Shown: positions 1-11,440 of the stretch, one piece after another
Layout of the letters: each line of letters begins with the position of its first letter
How positions within the stretch are numbered: position 1 is the first letter of the stretch
From: Viola odorata
Lineage: Eukaryota > Streptophyta > Magnoliopsida > Malpighiales > Violaceae
Direction of reading: 5' to 3'
Length of the DNA: 64,000 bases
Assembly (NCBI GenBank): GCA_963691705.1
Contig: OY829538.1
Span: 18,936,443-19,000,442 of the forward strand
Translations under genes and position numbers: made by a program
The notes under the pieces: generated by a model
Seen by the model: the letters and a program-made list of their open reading frames with translations, nothing else
The model's database searches: none
Told to the model about the DNA's origin: nothing

Positions 1-445
1 CTTTTGTTTTCGCCAATATAGATACGATTTTCTCAGAGTTTCAACTCAGCTAAAACATGAAAGACGTTGAAAATGGGCTAAAGTCTTCCCACACCAAATT
101 TCAGAATTTTCTGGGCAGCGCATCTCTCACAAAACAAATTCAGAATGCAAGGATAGTTGCTTCTTCTCGGCTTCAGCTGCGCGCTCTTTTATTTTAACCA
201 ATATGGATACGATTTGCTTGGAATTTCCACTTGGCTAAAACACAAAAGAAATTTATAACGGGCTGAAGTCTGTCCACACCAAATTTCAGAATTTTCTGGG
301 CAGCAAATCTCTCGTAAAAAAATTCAGAGCGCAGGATAGCTGTTTCTTCTCGCTTTCAGCCGCACACTCTTTTGTTTTGACCAATATGGATGTGATTTTC
401 TCAAAATTTCCACTCGGCTAAAACACAAAAGGCATTGATAACAGA
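1..445. repeat. Tandem repeat, ~184-bp unit, ~2.4 copies
   Basis: Three successive copies can be aligned by eye. The landmark CCAATAT followed by GATRYGATTT starts at 13, 198 and 381, and CAGAATTTTCTGGGCAG starts at 102 and 287, giving a period of 183-185 bp. The array is cut by the window start and fades after about 445. Unit length is in the range of plant satellites, but two to three copies could equally be a local duplication or part of a larger element. No coding potential is evident. Confidence 0.8.
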
Positions 446-717
446 CACAAGATAAACGAAAAGATTTAGAAGGAAGAGTCAGACGCGGCTGATTCATCGT
501 GGACATGAGCGAAATTCGAAGACCATAAAAAAATCGCAAGACGCGCATACCTCATGCACAACGACATGTACAAGCCTTGGTTTCTTCAAAAAATGATAAT
601 GAAGAAAGAGTGATCTCGATTTAGCTCTTCATCCAAGACAAAGCTATCCATGGTTACCACGAGGAAAGGCTGACAAACCCTTTTAAAAAAACACTATTTG
701 TGCGTGCCAACGATTTC
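446..717. other. No recognisable feature
   Basis: Sequence between the 184-bp repeats and the GCGTCAT repeat block. I see no conserved coding segment, LTR end or structural RNA here. Confidence 0.5.
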
Positions 718-833
718 TAGCGTCATAACGCCCTGGCCTTGGCATCATCACGCCACGCTCAGCGTCATTGAATCTCACCATGGCGTCATCACGCCACCCT
801 CGACGTCATTACATCGCACCATGGGCAGAAACG
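718..833. repeat. Degenerate GCGTCATNACGCC repeat block, left of SRA fragment
   Basis: GCGTCATAACGCC, GCATCATCACGCC, GCGTCATTG, GCGTCATCACGCC and GACGTCATTACATCGC follow each other every ~20-25 bp, interspersed with CCATGG-like spacers. Each core is a near-palindrome. A second block with the same cores lies at 1785-1855, on the other side of the SRA-domain fragment, so the two blocks bracket it. An open frame (698-1072) runs over the block, but I do not recognise its product. Confidence 0.6.
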
Positions 834-1080
834 ACCCAATTCACATATTATCCCTCTCTCAATCTCGAGCTCTCTCCAAACACTCAACAAGGATAACTCA
901 ATCGACACCCATTTGCAAGTACACCTTTCTCGAAGGACCATGGCCAATCATTACAGATCATCTAATCAGGTGGTCCATTTTCACTATGGAAGCCAGAGGT
1001 AAAATCTTGGAAAAGAAATTGCCTCCAGAAGATACCATCAACCTCCTCCAAGCTGGAGCCTTTTCAAATTAGGACGTGAG

Positions 1081-1790
1081 AAAAAACAATTTCCCTATGT
1101 TGCCCAAAAAAAATGCTGAAAAGGTCCACCATAAAAGATTCAAATTCGCATTCTGCTTCCGATGCTGTTATTCAAGTTAATATGTGCAAAGATGTCAAGC
1201 TGTCATATAGCCATAGTCGTGCTAAAGTGTAGGAGTTGTTGAAGGAACTTCCACAAAATGCTTAAAGAAAGGTTGAGGGAAGATTCTTTAAAACCAAGAG
1301 CCATAAAAAGGATGAGTGTGCTCATCAAGCTGACTATGACTCTAATTAGAAGCAAGTCAGTGAACATGATAAAAAATCTAGGACATATTCTTGGAGTTCG
1401 TATCAGGGATGAATTGGAATTTCGAGCTGAGCTGTATTTGATCGGTCTTCATCGACAATTCACCAAAGGCTTCGATTTCTTGAAGGATAAGAATAGTGTT
1501 CTATTTGCCACCAGCATTGTGGCTACTAGCAGCGGATTTTATGACAATTCCATGGACTTGCGTAATGGAGTTATCATTTATTCAGGTGAAAGTGGGAATC
1601 TGAATTGTGCACTGAAGGGTTCGGTTATGGATCAGAAACTTAGGTGTGGAAATCTTGGATTGATGAAACAGTAAGGGGTATAGGAAACCGGTGAGGGTTG
1701 CTATTAAAAGAAGCCAAGGAAAACAAGATCCTTAGGTGGTGAAGGAGTATTGGAAAGTGAGGAAAGGGGATTGTGTTGGGCGTCTTGATC
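1081..1790 (+). pseudogene. SRA/YDG domain fragment, SUVH-like (broken)
   Basis: A decayed fragment of a gene with an SRA (YDG) domain, the methylated-cytosine-binding module of plant SUVH histone H3K9 methyltransferases. The open stretch 1258-1674 reads FRAELYLIGLHRQF, then VATSSGFYDNSMD, VIIYSGESGN and DQKLRCGNLGLM. These match, in order, the SRA landmarks (E-L-IGLHR, SIVASGGY-D, LIYTGQGG, DQKL-GN-AL). Further pieces occur out of frame or across stops: HSRAKV near 1211 (the pre-SRA R-KV-E-L region), KPVRVAIKRS near 1689 and VKEYWKV near 1736. No SET or pre-SET domain follows. At least two frame changes and several stops rule out a working protein. It could be a host pseudogene or a fragment captured by a mobile element; the repeat blocks on both sides favour one mobile unit. 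Domain identity is confident; subfamily is not. Confidence 0.8.
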
Positions 1791-1855
1791 ATGGCGTAAT
1801 CACATTGCCCATGGCATCATTACGTTGTAAACCCCAGCGTCATCACACCCAAAAT
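1785..1855. repeat. Degenerate GCGTCAT repeat block, right of SRA fragment
   Basis: GGCGTAATCACATTGCCCA, GGCATCATTACGTTG and AGCGTCATCACACC repeat the motif seen at 718-833. It lies immediately downstream of the last SRA-like residues. Confidence 0.5.
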
Positions 1856-1950
1856 GCGCAGTCTTCATTAAAAACACAATTTGTTGCCTCTCCTCGCACC
1901 ATGTCGGTACCCTTGCTTCTAACATGATTTGAAGCTATCATCAAGACCCA

Positions 1951-2055
1951 TCCTTTACGTTTTTCCAATTTTCCTTTCCGCAATTTACGTTTTCGCAATT
2001 TACATTTCCGTAATTTATGTTTTCGTAATTTTCATTTGCGCAATTTACGTTGTAG
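1951..2055. repeat. Minisatellite, seven 15-bp units
   Basis: Seven head-to-tail units of exactly 15 bp with consensus YAATTTACGTTTTCG start at 1951, 1966, 1981, 1996, 2011, 2026 and 2041. Because 15 is a multiple of three the array stays open in some frames, but nothing suggests it is coding. Confidence 0.85.
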
Positions 2056-2218
2056 CAAGAGTGCATATGTAATGTTTGCAAAATTTCTTAGCTTTTGCCA
2101 AAATAAATATATTGCTTGGCTTAAAAAAAAATTCCTGTATTTTTGAACATTTTAAATCAAGCACATTCATCATTTTTAACTTATGCGTTCATTAGAAATT
2201 GTATAAACATATGAGATC

Positions 2219-3288
2219 TTATCTGTTAACTCTTATATCCATGACATGTTTAGACGTAAGCAATCACAAACATATCCCTGTGAGTATTTTGAGCCTTCAC
2301 GCCTTATTTCTTTCATGAGTGTAAATGCTAAGCTAAGTGCTAGTTAGATTTGCATAATATCCAGGGTACATGAACCATCAGACATGGGATAATAGTAAGA
2401 TGACATTGGACTTTGCTTTTGCTCTTCTTCCACATTTTTCATTTTTTAACTTTTTTCGCCCTCAAAATACATACCTTGTACACCATGTACAACTCTATCA
2501 AACACTTCAAAGCCTTCTTGTAAACTCCTCACAAATGAGTAAGTTCTTGACGGAATTGGCCGACTAAAGCGCCAGAAGCATGTTAAATTCATTTCAACGA
2601 ATCAGCAGGACGAAAATGAAACCCTCAAAGGTTGACAGTCCACGCTAACACACGGAGAAGCGGTGAAGAAAATCGAAGGCCACTACCCAAAATAATCAAA
2701 ATAAAGGAAATCGTACTTGCTTCACTCATTGTTTGTATTTGTATTAAAAAAAAAAGATGAAAAAAAAGAAAAAAAGAGAAGAGAAAAAAAAGAAGAAAAA
2801 GAAAAAGAAGAGAAAAAAAAACAAATAATATCTAGGGTACATGAACCATCAGACATGGGATAACAGTAAGATGACATTGGACTTTGCTTTTGCTCTTCTT
2901 CCACATTTTTCATTTTTTAACTTTTTTCGCCCTCAAAACACATACCTTGTACACCATGTACAACTCTATCAAACACTTCAAAGCCTTCTTGTAAACTCCT
3001 CACAAATGAGTAAGTGCTCGACGGAATTGGCCGACTAAAACGCCAGAAGCATGTTAAATTCATTTCAACGAATCAGCAGGACGAAAAGGAAACCCTCAAA
3101 GGTTGACAGTCCATGCTAACACACGGAGAAGCGGCAAATAAAATCGAAGGCCACTACCCAAAAGAATCAAAACAAAGGAAATCGTACTTGCTTCACTCGT
3201 TGTTTGTATTTGTATTAAAAAAAAAGATGAAAAAAAAGAAAAAAAGAGGAGAGAAAAAAAAGATTCAAGAAGAGGGTATCTCAAAGAA
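2219..3288 (+). mobile_element. Athila 3'-noncoding remnant (fragment X)
   Basis: From about 2219 the order of short landmarks matches the 3' UTRs of elements A, B and C downstream of their env-like ORFs: CTTATATCCATGAC, CACAAACATATCCCTGTGAGT, a TTGCATAATATCC-AGGGTA box, then a ACATGGGA box and pyrimidine runs (compare 10100-10270, 20230-20410 and 39350-39510). No hairpin/PPT/LTR end follows. Instead the sequence passes into gag-end coding sequence of element A near 3289-3329. This is therefore the 3' part of one Athila copy joined to the gag end of another, probably through the purine-rich tract at 3219-3290. Confidence 0.7.
2355..3270. repeat. 471-bp tandem duplication inside Athila 3' UTR
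   Basis: Copy 1 (2355-2825) and copy 2 (2826-~3270) are nearly identical; the same 60-codon open stretch begins at 2370 and at 2841. Each copy ends in a long A/G tract, which may have promoted the duplication by slippage or unequal exchange. High identity suggests the duplication is younger than the decay of the surrounding element. Confidence 0.9.
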
Positions 3289-3328
3289 CCCAAGTCAATG
3301 AAAGTAGAAGCAAGTACGAAAATCAACA

Positions 3329-6300
3329 AGGAATGATCCAAACCCACTTGAGTTTACCCAAGATCCTCGAGCCTCCTTTCCCCCAAAGATTCGTCAAGTC
3401 AAAGAAAGAAACGGAAGACCGCGAGATCTTTGATATGTTTAGCAAGGTGATTGTCAACATCCCACTCCTGCTATCAGTCAAGAACGTGCCTAGATATACC
3501 AAGTTCTTGAAATAATTATACACAAACAAGTGTAAATTGGCCGGTGTTAACAATACCAGTGTAGGGGTTAATGCTTCTACGCACATACAGTAGAAGATTC
3601 CTCCCAAGTGTAAAGATTAAGGAATGTTCATTATTCACTGCAAGATTGGCACCGTCGACATTGGCAAGGCCATGTGTGACTTAGGAGCAGGCATTAATGT
3701 CATGCCCTTGATCATCAACAACAGTCTTGGGCTCTAACCCCTTAAATCTACCAGACTTGCCATTCAACTTGCCGATTGTTTTATTGTCTACCCCGAGGGG
3801 ATTATCGAAGATGTCTTAGTCCAAGTGGGTGAATTTTTATTCCCAACAGATTTCTATGTCATCGCCATGGAGAACAAGGACTTAACCAAGTCTTCAGATG
3901 TACTTCTAGGGCAACCATTTCTAGCCACTGCCAGAGCCAAGATTTATGTCCACGAGGCAACCATCTCCCTCAAATTTGATGGAGATATCATCAAATTCAA
4001 CATGCTAGAATCCATGCGATATCCTTCTGAATTTTCTAGTGTTAATTATATTGATTTGATTGACCCTTCTGTTGAGTAAATTGCTGAATTAGACTCTACT
4101 GACCCCTTGCAATTTGCCCTTGACAAGAGTCTCACACCACCTTTATTAGATGTCATGGCCTAGAAACTTGTCACTCCTCTTGAGCTGCATTCTGTTGTCA
4201 CAGCCCTAGAAGAGTGTGTCATTGTCCCATATGAACCCACAGTCGTATCCCCCATCTGTTCAGATCATGTTAAGCTATCTCCGTCTATTGAACAGGCTCC
4301 TGCCCTCGAACTGAAACCATTGCCCTCCCATCTCAAATATGCCTATCTCGGCCTCAATGACTCTCTTCCCATCATCATCTCTAACAAGCTCAACGATTCT
4401 GAAGAGTTTGAGCTGATTTCCTTGTTAAAGGAATTTAGACAAGCCATAGGCTGGACTATCACCGACATCAAAGGCTTGTCACCAGCCTTATGTACTCACC
4501 GAATTCATTTGGAAGACACCAGCAAGACAATACGCCAGTCACAACATAGATTGAATCCACCGATGATGGAGGTAGTGAGAAAAGAAGTGTTAAAGTTGCT
4601 AGATGCAGGCGTTATCTATCCCATCTTTGATAGCCCGTGGGTCAACCCGATACAAGTCGTGCCCAAGAAAACTTGTATCACCATTACTATTGGGCAAGAC
4701 TGTGAATCTATTCCCACCAGGATTCAGAATGGGTGGCGAGTTTGCATTGATTATCGCCGTCTGAATGCTGCCACCAGAAAGGATCACTTTCCTCTTCCTT
4801 TCATAGACCAGATGTTGGAGCGCCTAGCGGGCAAGACTCACTACTGTTGTCTAGATGGATAATCTGGTTTCCATCAAATCCTGGTTGCCCCCGAAGACCA
4901 AGAAAAGACTACTTTCACGTGCCCTTTCGGCACCTTTGCCTACAAACATATACCCTTCGGCTTATGTAATGCCCCCCTCACCTTTCAACACTGCATTGTG
5001 AGCATCTTTTCTGAATTGGTTGAAGATGGTATCGAGGTCTTTATGGATGACTTCATGGTTTATGGTAACTCTTTCTCGGAATGCTTGTGTAAATTGAAAA
5101 AGTATTTGTAGCGATGCATCGAGACCAATCTCGTTTTGAACTTCGAGAAATGCCACTTCATGGTGGATTGAGGCCTCGTTTTAAGCCATATTGTCTCGAG
5201 CAAAGGGATTGAAGTAGACAAGGCCAAGATTGAAGTAATTGAGTCCTTACCCTACCCCGCCAATGTTCGCGACGTGCGATCTTTTCTAGGGCATGCCGGT
5301 TTTTATAGAAGGTTTATCAAGGATTTCTCTAAAATCGCTCAACCCATGTGTTGTCTGCTCCAGAAAGATGTTACTTTTGAATTTGATGAGAATTGTCAAG
5401 TTGCCTTCGACACCCTCAAGAGTAGGCTTATTTCAGCTCCTATCATTTGTGCCCCTGATTGGTCATTGCCTTTCGAGATCATATGTGATGCAAGTAATCA
5501 AGCCCTCGGTGTTGTTCTAGGCCAGAAGAAAGAATCAGAGACTTATGTCATTTATTATACTTCTAAGTTGCTTGATCCAGCTCAACAAAATTATACCACC
5601 ACGGAAAAGGAACTACTTGCCATTATTTGTGCCCTGGATAAGTTAAGACAATATCCCTTGGGCACGCATGTAATCGTTCATTCAGACCACTCCGCCTTGA
5701 AATGTTTGCTGAAGAAAGCGGATGCCAAGCCCCATCTTATTCGCTGGATCTTGTTACTTCAAGAGTTCGACATCTTGATCAAGGATAAAAAGGGATCAGA
5801 AAGCTCCGTGGCTGACCATTTTAGTAGGCTTCTAACTCAACTAAATGATTCACTTGTACCCATCAGAGATACCTTCCTAGATGAGCAATTATGTCTTGCC
5901 CATGCCGTTCAGTTTCCTTGGTTCTCTGACATTGCCAATTTTTATGCTACTGGTACCTACCCCGCAGACGCTTCCCCCTCCGAATGCAACAGAATCAAGA
6001 GGCAAACCAAATACTACATTTGGGATAGCCCATATTTATGGAAGCATTGTTAGGACCAGATCATCTGTCGTTGCGTGACTATGGATGAGGTGCCCTCGAT
6101 CCTAAAATTTTACGATTCAGCGACTGAGGGAGGACACTTTGCGTCTAAGAAAACTGCTCTCAAAGTCTTAGAAGCCAGTCTCTACTGGCCATCTTCAAGG
6201 ACTGTTATCTATTTTGTGCTTCATGCCCCTGATGTCTAGCCACTGACATCGGGGCTAGGAACCAGATGCCTCTGACAAACATTATTCTTGCAAAAAATTT

Positions 6301-7206
6301 GACATTTGGGGTATCGATTTCATGGGCCTGTTCCCCAATGCCTTCGGCAATATCTACATTCTTCTCGCCGTAGATTATGTTTCAAAGTGGACCGAGGCCA
6401 AGGCAACTCGGACCGATGACTCCAAGGTGGTAATGAACTTCCAACGCACCCACATCTTCAACAGGTTTGGTACACCTCGTGCTCTGGTCAGTGATCGTGG
6501 CACCCATTTTTGCAACCGGGTAGTATCATCCCTTCTTAACATGTATGGAGTCTATCATAGAACCTCCATGGCTTATCATCCTCAAACGAATGGCAAGGCT
6601 GAGGTGTCTAGCCGATAAATCAAGTATATATTAGAAAAGACGGTCAACTAATCCCGCAAGGATTGGAGTCTGGAGCTAGATGATGCCTTATGGGCCTATA
6701 GAACAGCTTTCAAGACCCCGATTGGCATGACACCCTATAGACTTGTATACAGCAAACCATGTCATCTTCTAGTTGAGATAGAGCACAAAGCATTTTGGGC
6801 CATCCGGAAAGTCAACATGGATCTTGGGCATGCCGATCAGAACCAACACTTGCAAATCCAGGAATTAGAAGAATTGAGGGATGATGCTTATGAGAATGCT
6901 CTGCTCTACAAAGGCAAGACAAAGGCCTATCATGACAAGCACCTTCGTCCTAAAACTCTCTCCATTGGACAAAAAGTGTTATTGTACAACTCACATTTGC
7001 GTCTGTTTGTAGGGAAACTCAAGTCCAAATGGTCTGGACCTTTCGTGATCACGATAATTTTCGATCATGGTGCAATCGAGATCTAGAATCCGGACACAAG
7101 AATAATTTTCAAAGTGAACGGCAATAGGCTGAAGCCCTTCTATGAAGGATTCAAGTCCTCGACCGTCGAAGAAATGATGGTGGATCCTCCACCTGTCGAG
7201 ACCTAG
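3329..7206 (+). pseudogene. pol: Element A gag end and protease-RT-RNaseH-integrase (decayed)
   Basis: This is the Ty3/gypsy polyprotein that would copy element RNA to DNA and integrate it. Readable segments in order are: LEPPFPQRFVKSKKE (gag end, 3363); CDLGAGINVMPL (aspartic protease active site, 3675); YRRLNAATRKDHFPLPF and FMDDFMVYG (RT, YxDD-type box as FMDD near 5043); CDASNQALG and TTTEKELLA (RNase H, 5487-5620); and integrase with the HHCC region (6070-6240), a WxxDFMG-like core, SDRGTHF (6488) and [13 protein letters not shown] (6578). The C-terminal landmark RLKPFYEGF lies near 7128. Stops at 3513, 3618, 3736, 4077, 4860, 5110, 5170 and 6051, plus frameshifts near 6200-6300, break it. 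The TAA after FLK (3513) is shared with element B. Confidence 0.92.
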
Positions 7207-7775
7207 GTTGCCAAAACACGTCGAGGCCCCGACGATTAAACAGGCCGCACTGGAGGCATCTCTTATGCAGTTCCAACTCTTTCTCTTTCCCTTATATTTT
7301 TCATCTCTTTCTCTTTTTATTAGTTATATTTTTTTTTTATTTAAGTAGATTTCCCTTTGATTTTATTTCCTTGTGTTTTATCCCTTATTTATCTCCTTTA
7401 ATCTCTGACCTTTCCCTTTTCCAAGATGATTTTATTCCCTATTATTAATATTAACCCCTTTATTCTCTCTTTTTATCTTCATCCTTTCTAACTACCTCCG
7501 TTTCAAATTTTAAAAGGTGATTTTTAGGTAGTTGGGATACGCGCGGGCCCGTTGTTCCTCGAAGCCCAAGGCGCCACGTCGACTTCGCCAGATAAGAAAG
7601 CAACCCTAATTAATTAAAGGTTGCACCATTTATGTCAGACGTCAGCCCTTTTCTCTCTCAGACACTCCTTCTTCGTCTTCAATCTCCTCATAACCAAAAC
7701 ACACCCCATCTCTCTCCCACACAGACACGTTAACTCCATCTCCATCACCCCTGTCCACATACATCACCTTCATCA
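7207..7775 (+). other. Element A pol-env spacer, pyrimidine-rich, candidate 3' splice site
   Basis: No conserved coding segment. Long T/C runs lead to GATTTTTAG|GTAG, giving a possible splice acceptor ending at 7527. Element C has a comparable context (TTTGTGTAG|GTGG, ending 36716) at the same place. A spliced subgenomic message is the expected way to express the downstream ORF, but splicing itself is inferred. Confidence 0.4.
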
Positions 7776-9709
7776 ATGCCGTGAACAAAGAAAGTCGCCC
7801 ACAAGCTCGCCTCAGGACCATATCTCGTGGCTGAACCTAAGAGCTCAGCTGCTTCGAAGTCTCACTCCTCACCTAGTTCCTTCAAAACAGCCACTCTCCC
7901 CTCGAACACCAACCAAGATTTCGCCATTCCACAGCCCCCAAACCCATCTCCACCCTCCGATTCACGAGCCGTAGAGTTCACTACCGTCGAAAGTGACGTC
8001 GAGATCATCGGCTCCATCACACCAATGTCGACCATGACTAGATGTGGTCGTGTGGTCAAGCTACCACCTAGATCTATGTGTCCTAGAGGCAAGCCTAGAG
8101 CCAAACCCAAGCCCAAAAAGACCTCGCCAGCTGCCGCTAGAAACTCATGGTGGAGGCTACCTTAGATGACTTTCTGGACACCGAATCGAACAATGAAGAA
8201 GAGGAGCCTCCGACTGAACTAGAGGTAGAGGAGGAACCAGAGCAAGCTGATGCCCTGGAAGAGGGCACATGAGAGAGTAGCGAGGCCTGTGGTGAAGAAG
8301 GGGAGTACGAAGCTGAGGACGCAGCGGAGAAGGAGGCCACTGAGAAGGAAAAAAAGGAGAGAGAAGTCGCGGAAAGAGCAGCGACGAAAAAGGGGAAAGC
8401 AAAAACTCCGGCCATAGCGGAGCCACCGGCAGAACCTGAAATGTCGGTGGACAAAAAGAGGAAGCTCCCAACCTCCAGCAAGGGAAAGGCCTCGACCTCC
8501 AAGAAGCCTCGAGGTCAGGATGATACCCTAGCTGTCGAGGGTAAGATGCTAGTTCCTTCTTCTGCCCCTCGAACTAACTCCAACTAGGTGACTTATGACC
8601 TTTCTGTCTTGCATTACTAGTTAGTTTTTAATGATAAGCCCTCAATTGATAAGTTGCATCTTTTGAATTCCAAAGGCGTTAGCTCCTATGCGCGCCTCGA
8701 TTTGGACTTTTTGACAAAAATAGGGATTAAATCTCGAATCCAAGAGTTAGTTGGCAATATTGGTTGGGAATCACTATTCTTCTTAGAACACCCAACCTTT
8801 GTTGAACTCTCGCTCAAGTTCTTTACCACTTTTTGGGTTGCATCTTATCATTTTAGGCCTAAGGGCAAGTTTGGACCCAACTCTTCTACTCCTAATGTCA
8901 TCAATTTCAGATTAACAAACAAATGGTCCAAACTGTCCCTTAGTGAGTTTAATTGCATGCTGAATTTTGTTAAGCCTAATGAGTTGAATTCTGCTGTGTA
9001 CAAAAATGCATTGATTGTTATCCCAGTTGTTTTTGATGCAAATTCTGCCTTTCGTGAGCTTACTGATAACCCTGATGCTGAGTTTAACCCTAAGTCTTCT
9101 AAGGCCCATGAATTAGTTGACCTTGTATTGCGTATCTTGCACCGATTTTTGGCCCTCACCTTCTCGGGTCGATTTGGATCCTTGGGTCAGTTATCGTTAC
9201 AGGAATTATTCTTTTTATGGTGCATGAAGCATAAGCGTCGAGTTAATCTAGGGTTTTGGGTTGCCTCGGGTATTCTTAATGTCCAAAATGGCTCTCGAGT
9301 TCCCATTTTAGGATCTCTTGTAACTTTGCTTGCTGTGAATTTGCACAATGTGGATTTGTATTCCATTGACCTTTCTGAGCCTCTTGCATTCAAGGATTTA
9401 GACGCCCGTACCTTAGATGGTATGGGCCATTTATGTGTCTCACAGGGCGTGCACAGTTTCTCTGCAGGATCCATCCCTTCTAGTGACAAAGTTTTTGGTA
9501 CGAAGTACGACGACAACTTCAGCTATCCAGATCTATCGAGGCCCCGAACTTCATCTACTCTTCCTGCCCCTGATGCATCCACAACAGTCAAGCCTTCGAT
9601 CCCAACTCTTATTCATGCCCTCGCAGTCGAACGTTTACTCCAGTCCATCCTCATGGAGCTTCAGGCCTTGACGGCTGAAGTTGCGAGGTGCAACCTCCCA
9701 CCTCAATGA
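7776..9709 (+). pseudogene. Element A env-position ORF (Athila-type plant transposon protein), broken
   Basis: This is the third ORF typical of Athila elements, between pol and the 3' LTR and often called env-like. The N-terminal third is Ser/Pro-rich with TRCGRVVKLPP, then a strongly charged Glu/Lys/Ala stretch with a basic cluster (KKRKLP, KKPRG). The conserved globular part opens at 8654 (NSKGVSSYARLDLDF) and contains IGWESLFFLEHPTF, FFTTFWV, ELFFLWCMKHKRRVNL and EPLAFKDLD. It ends with ELQALTAEVA and NLPPQ at 9709. This matches the plant transposon-protein domain found in many Ty3/gypsy elements. I see no obvious signal peptide or membrane segment, so a true envelope function is not supported. 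A frame change near 8150 and stops near 8270, 8587 and 8620 separate the N-terminal part from the 351-codon open C-terminal part. Confidence 0.85.
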
Positions 9710-9835
9710 TTCCCCCCCCGAACAATTTATTTTTCTTACCCTCGAGGAGGTTTTAAAATAATTTGTATTGGTTTCCTTTAATTTCGTTGTACTGTACTGC
9801 TTTAATTTTTCTTGAACCCCTTTGTGTGCCCTTCC

Positions 9836-9853
9836 CGCATTGAGGACAATACG
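9836..9853 (+). promoter_or_regulatory. Conserved hairpin 1 (AGGA loop), element A
   Basis: CGCATTG-AGGA-CAATACG, a 7-bp stem with one mismatch and a tetraloop. The same stem-loop is perfect in B (19991-20008) and C (39121-39138). It is followed within 25 nt by a TGTGGGGAGG motif in all three. Confidence 0.65.
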
Positions 9854-11403
9854 ATGCCAACATGTGGGGAGGGATTTATTTGTGTGTGTACTAGCATGTT
9901 TAATTTTCCGCTTGTTGCATGTTTGCATGTTTTTCGGATTTTCAAAATTTTTCGGATTTTACTTTTAGACTTTGCTAGGAATTTTGCCACTGCCATGCTT
10001 TAAAACCCTCATAATTGGCATGCATTTTTGACTTCTGATGCATAGAAGAAACTTCTCATTCATTGCATCTATACCTGACCTTGCATATCTAGACCTGCTA
10101 GCCCTTATGACCAGTCATGTCCTAGGCACCAGTAGTCACAATTTGTACCCTGTGAGCACATTGAGCTTCATGCATTTTTATTCATGTGTGATTTAAAGCT
10201 TGACTAGGTACTGGATAGGTTTGCATGATATTCCTGGTTATAGGCACCATTAGACGGGGGAAAGCAACAAAACAACGAGAGACTTTGTAATTTTCTTTTT
10301 TATCTTTATTTTATTTTCATCTGCTTTTTCTCTCTTTCTCTATTTTTCTCTTTCCTTTTTCATGCCCTCGACTCCCATTCCTTGTATGTTTTCTCTTCTA
10401 ACCAATTGAGTTTTTTCTTTGACCCTTCCTTGACAAGTGAGTAACATTCTTCATTGCAAAAGGCAAGGGCTAGGCATTGAAGAAGATAAGTGTGGGGAGG
10501 AAAATATAGATCAAGGGCAAGACAAAGCGAATGTAGAAATCAGAAATCAAGGCCATGACAACAACATCAGATTACTTCCTCACTACAACAAAACTCAAGT
10601 GTGGGGAAGTAAAGACAAATATCAAGCCCTCGAAGTCAAACGCTCAAATTTAAAGATTGCCAGCTCCAGTTCTGAGAAATTAAAGAGTAAGCCGAGGAAG
10701 AGAAGAATTAGTGCCTGCCTGCTAATTATTGTTTTCTCTAAAAAAAATTAAATTAAATAAAAGCAGAGCAGGCACAGCAAACGGTAACCATTTCGAGCCC
10801 TCGACGCGGATCCCACAGAAGAATTCCAAAGCCATCGTCTAGCCCTCGCCTCTATGCCCTCTTCAGCGGGTGTTACTCACCGACTCGCCTTCCTTCTAGC
10901 CAAGGAATCCTCCACCTCCAGATTTGTTCTCTCCTCCTTTCTTTTTTTTCTTTTTTTTTTTTCTCTCCTTCTATTTCTATTTTATTTTCCTCTTTTCTTG
11001 TTTTTCCTTCATACCTTCCCCTACTCTTTCTTGCTCTTTTTCTTTTTTTCTTTTTGCAAAGTTCTCTCTGATCGCTAGATTGCCCTCGCATGTGTACCAC
11101 GTACCCGGATTGGCGTGCAAACTCTGCCTTGTGTTCTGTTATTTGCATTTTTGAGTGATTAGCCTAAACACTTTTTTTTGCGAGCGTGAATGCAAACACA
11201 TATCCTAGTGAGGACTACTGGTGAATAGGATTGGTCTGGAAAAGTTTGATTGATAGGTTCGTTATCCTATTAGCTAGATGTAGGTGCTTTTCTAGAAAAG
11301 GGTGTGTTTTAGTCGGGTGCAGTTTGTCGAATGAGTTGTCTATTCTGTGTGTTAATTGGTTGAAGATGTATGTCATTGCATGAGGTGGTTTTCAATTTTG
11401 TTA

Positions 11404-11440
11404 ATGCTCGAGGGCGAGCATTGGGCAGTGTGGGGATTTT
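11404..11440 (+). promoter_or_regulatory. Conserved hairpin 2 and polypurine-like tract, element A
   Basis: ATGCTCG-AGGG-CGAGCAT is a perfect 7-bp stem (11404-11421). It is followed by TGGGCAGTGTGGGG and then the LTR start at 11441. The G-rich tract is in the position of the polypurine tract that primes plus-strand synthesis, although it is interrupted by pyrimidines. Confidence 0.65.

Larger units (their letters stand above)
9710..11440 (+). other. Element A 3' UTR
   Basis: Noncoding. It contains hairpin 1 (9836-9853), AAGTGTGGGGA-like motifs near 9859, 10487 and 10595, a long pyrimidine tract (10930-11055), hairpin 2 (11404-11421) and the PPT-like GGGCAGTGTGGGG just before the LTR. The order is the same in elements B and C. 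Small open frames here, such as 10437-10751, do not recur in the other copies and are not supported as genes. Confidence 0.75.

Noticed and set aside
2370..3038. Duplicated 65-codon frames (2370-2567 and 2841-3038) as a gene pair
   Set aside because: They are the two copies of a tandem duplication in an Athila 3' UTR, with no homologue in elements A-C.
7776..9709. A true viral envelope protein
   Set aside because: No signal peptide, membrane span or fusion-like segment is visible; only the position resembles env.
10854..11154. Frames over the T/C tract in element A 3' UTR
   Set aside because: Same reason; the tract is a noncoding feature shared by A, B and C, but the frames are not.
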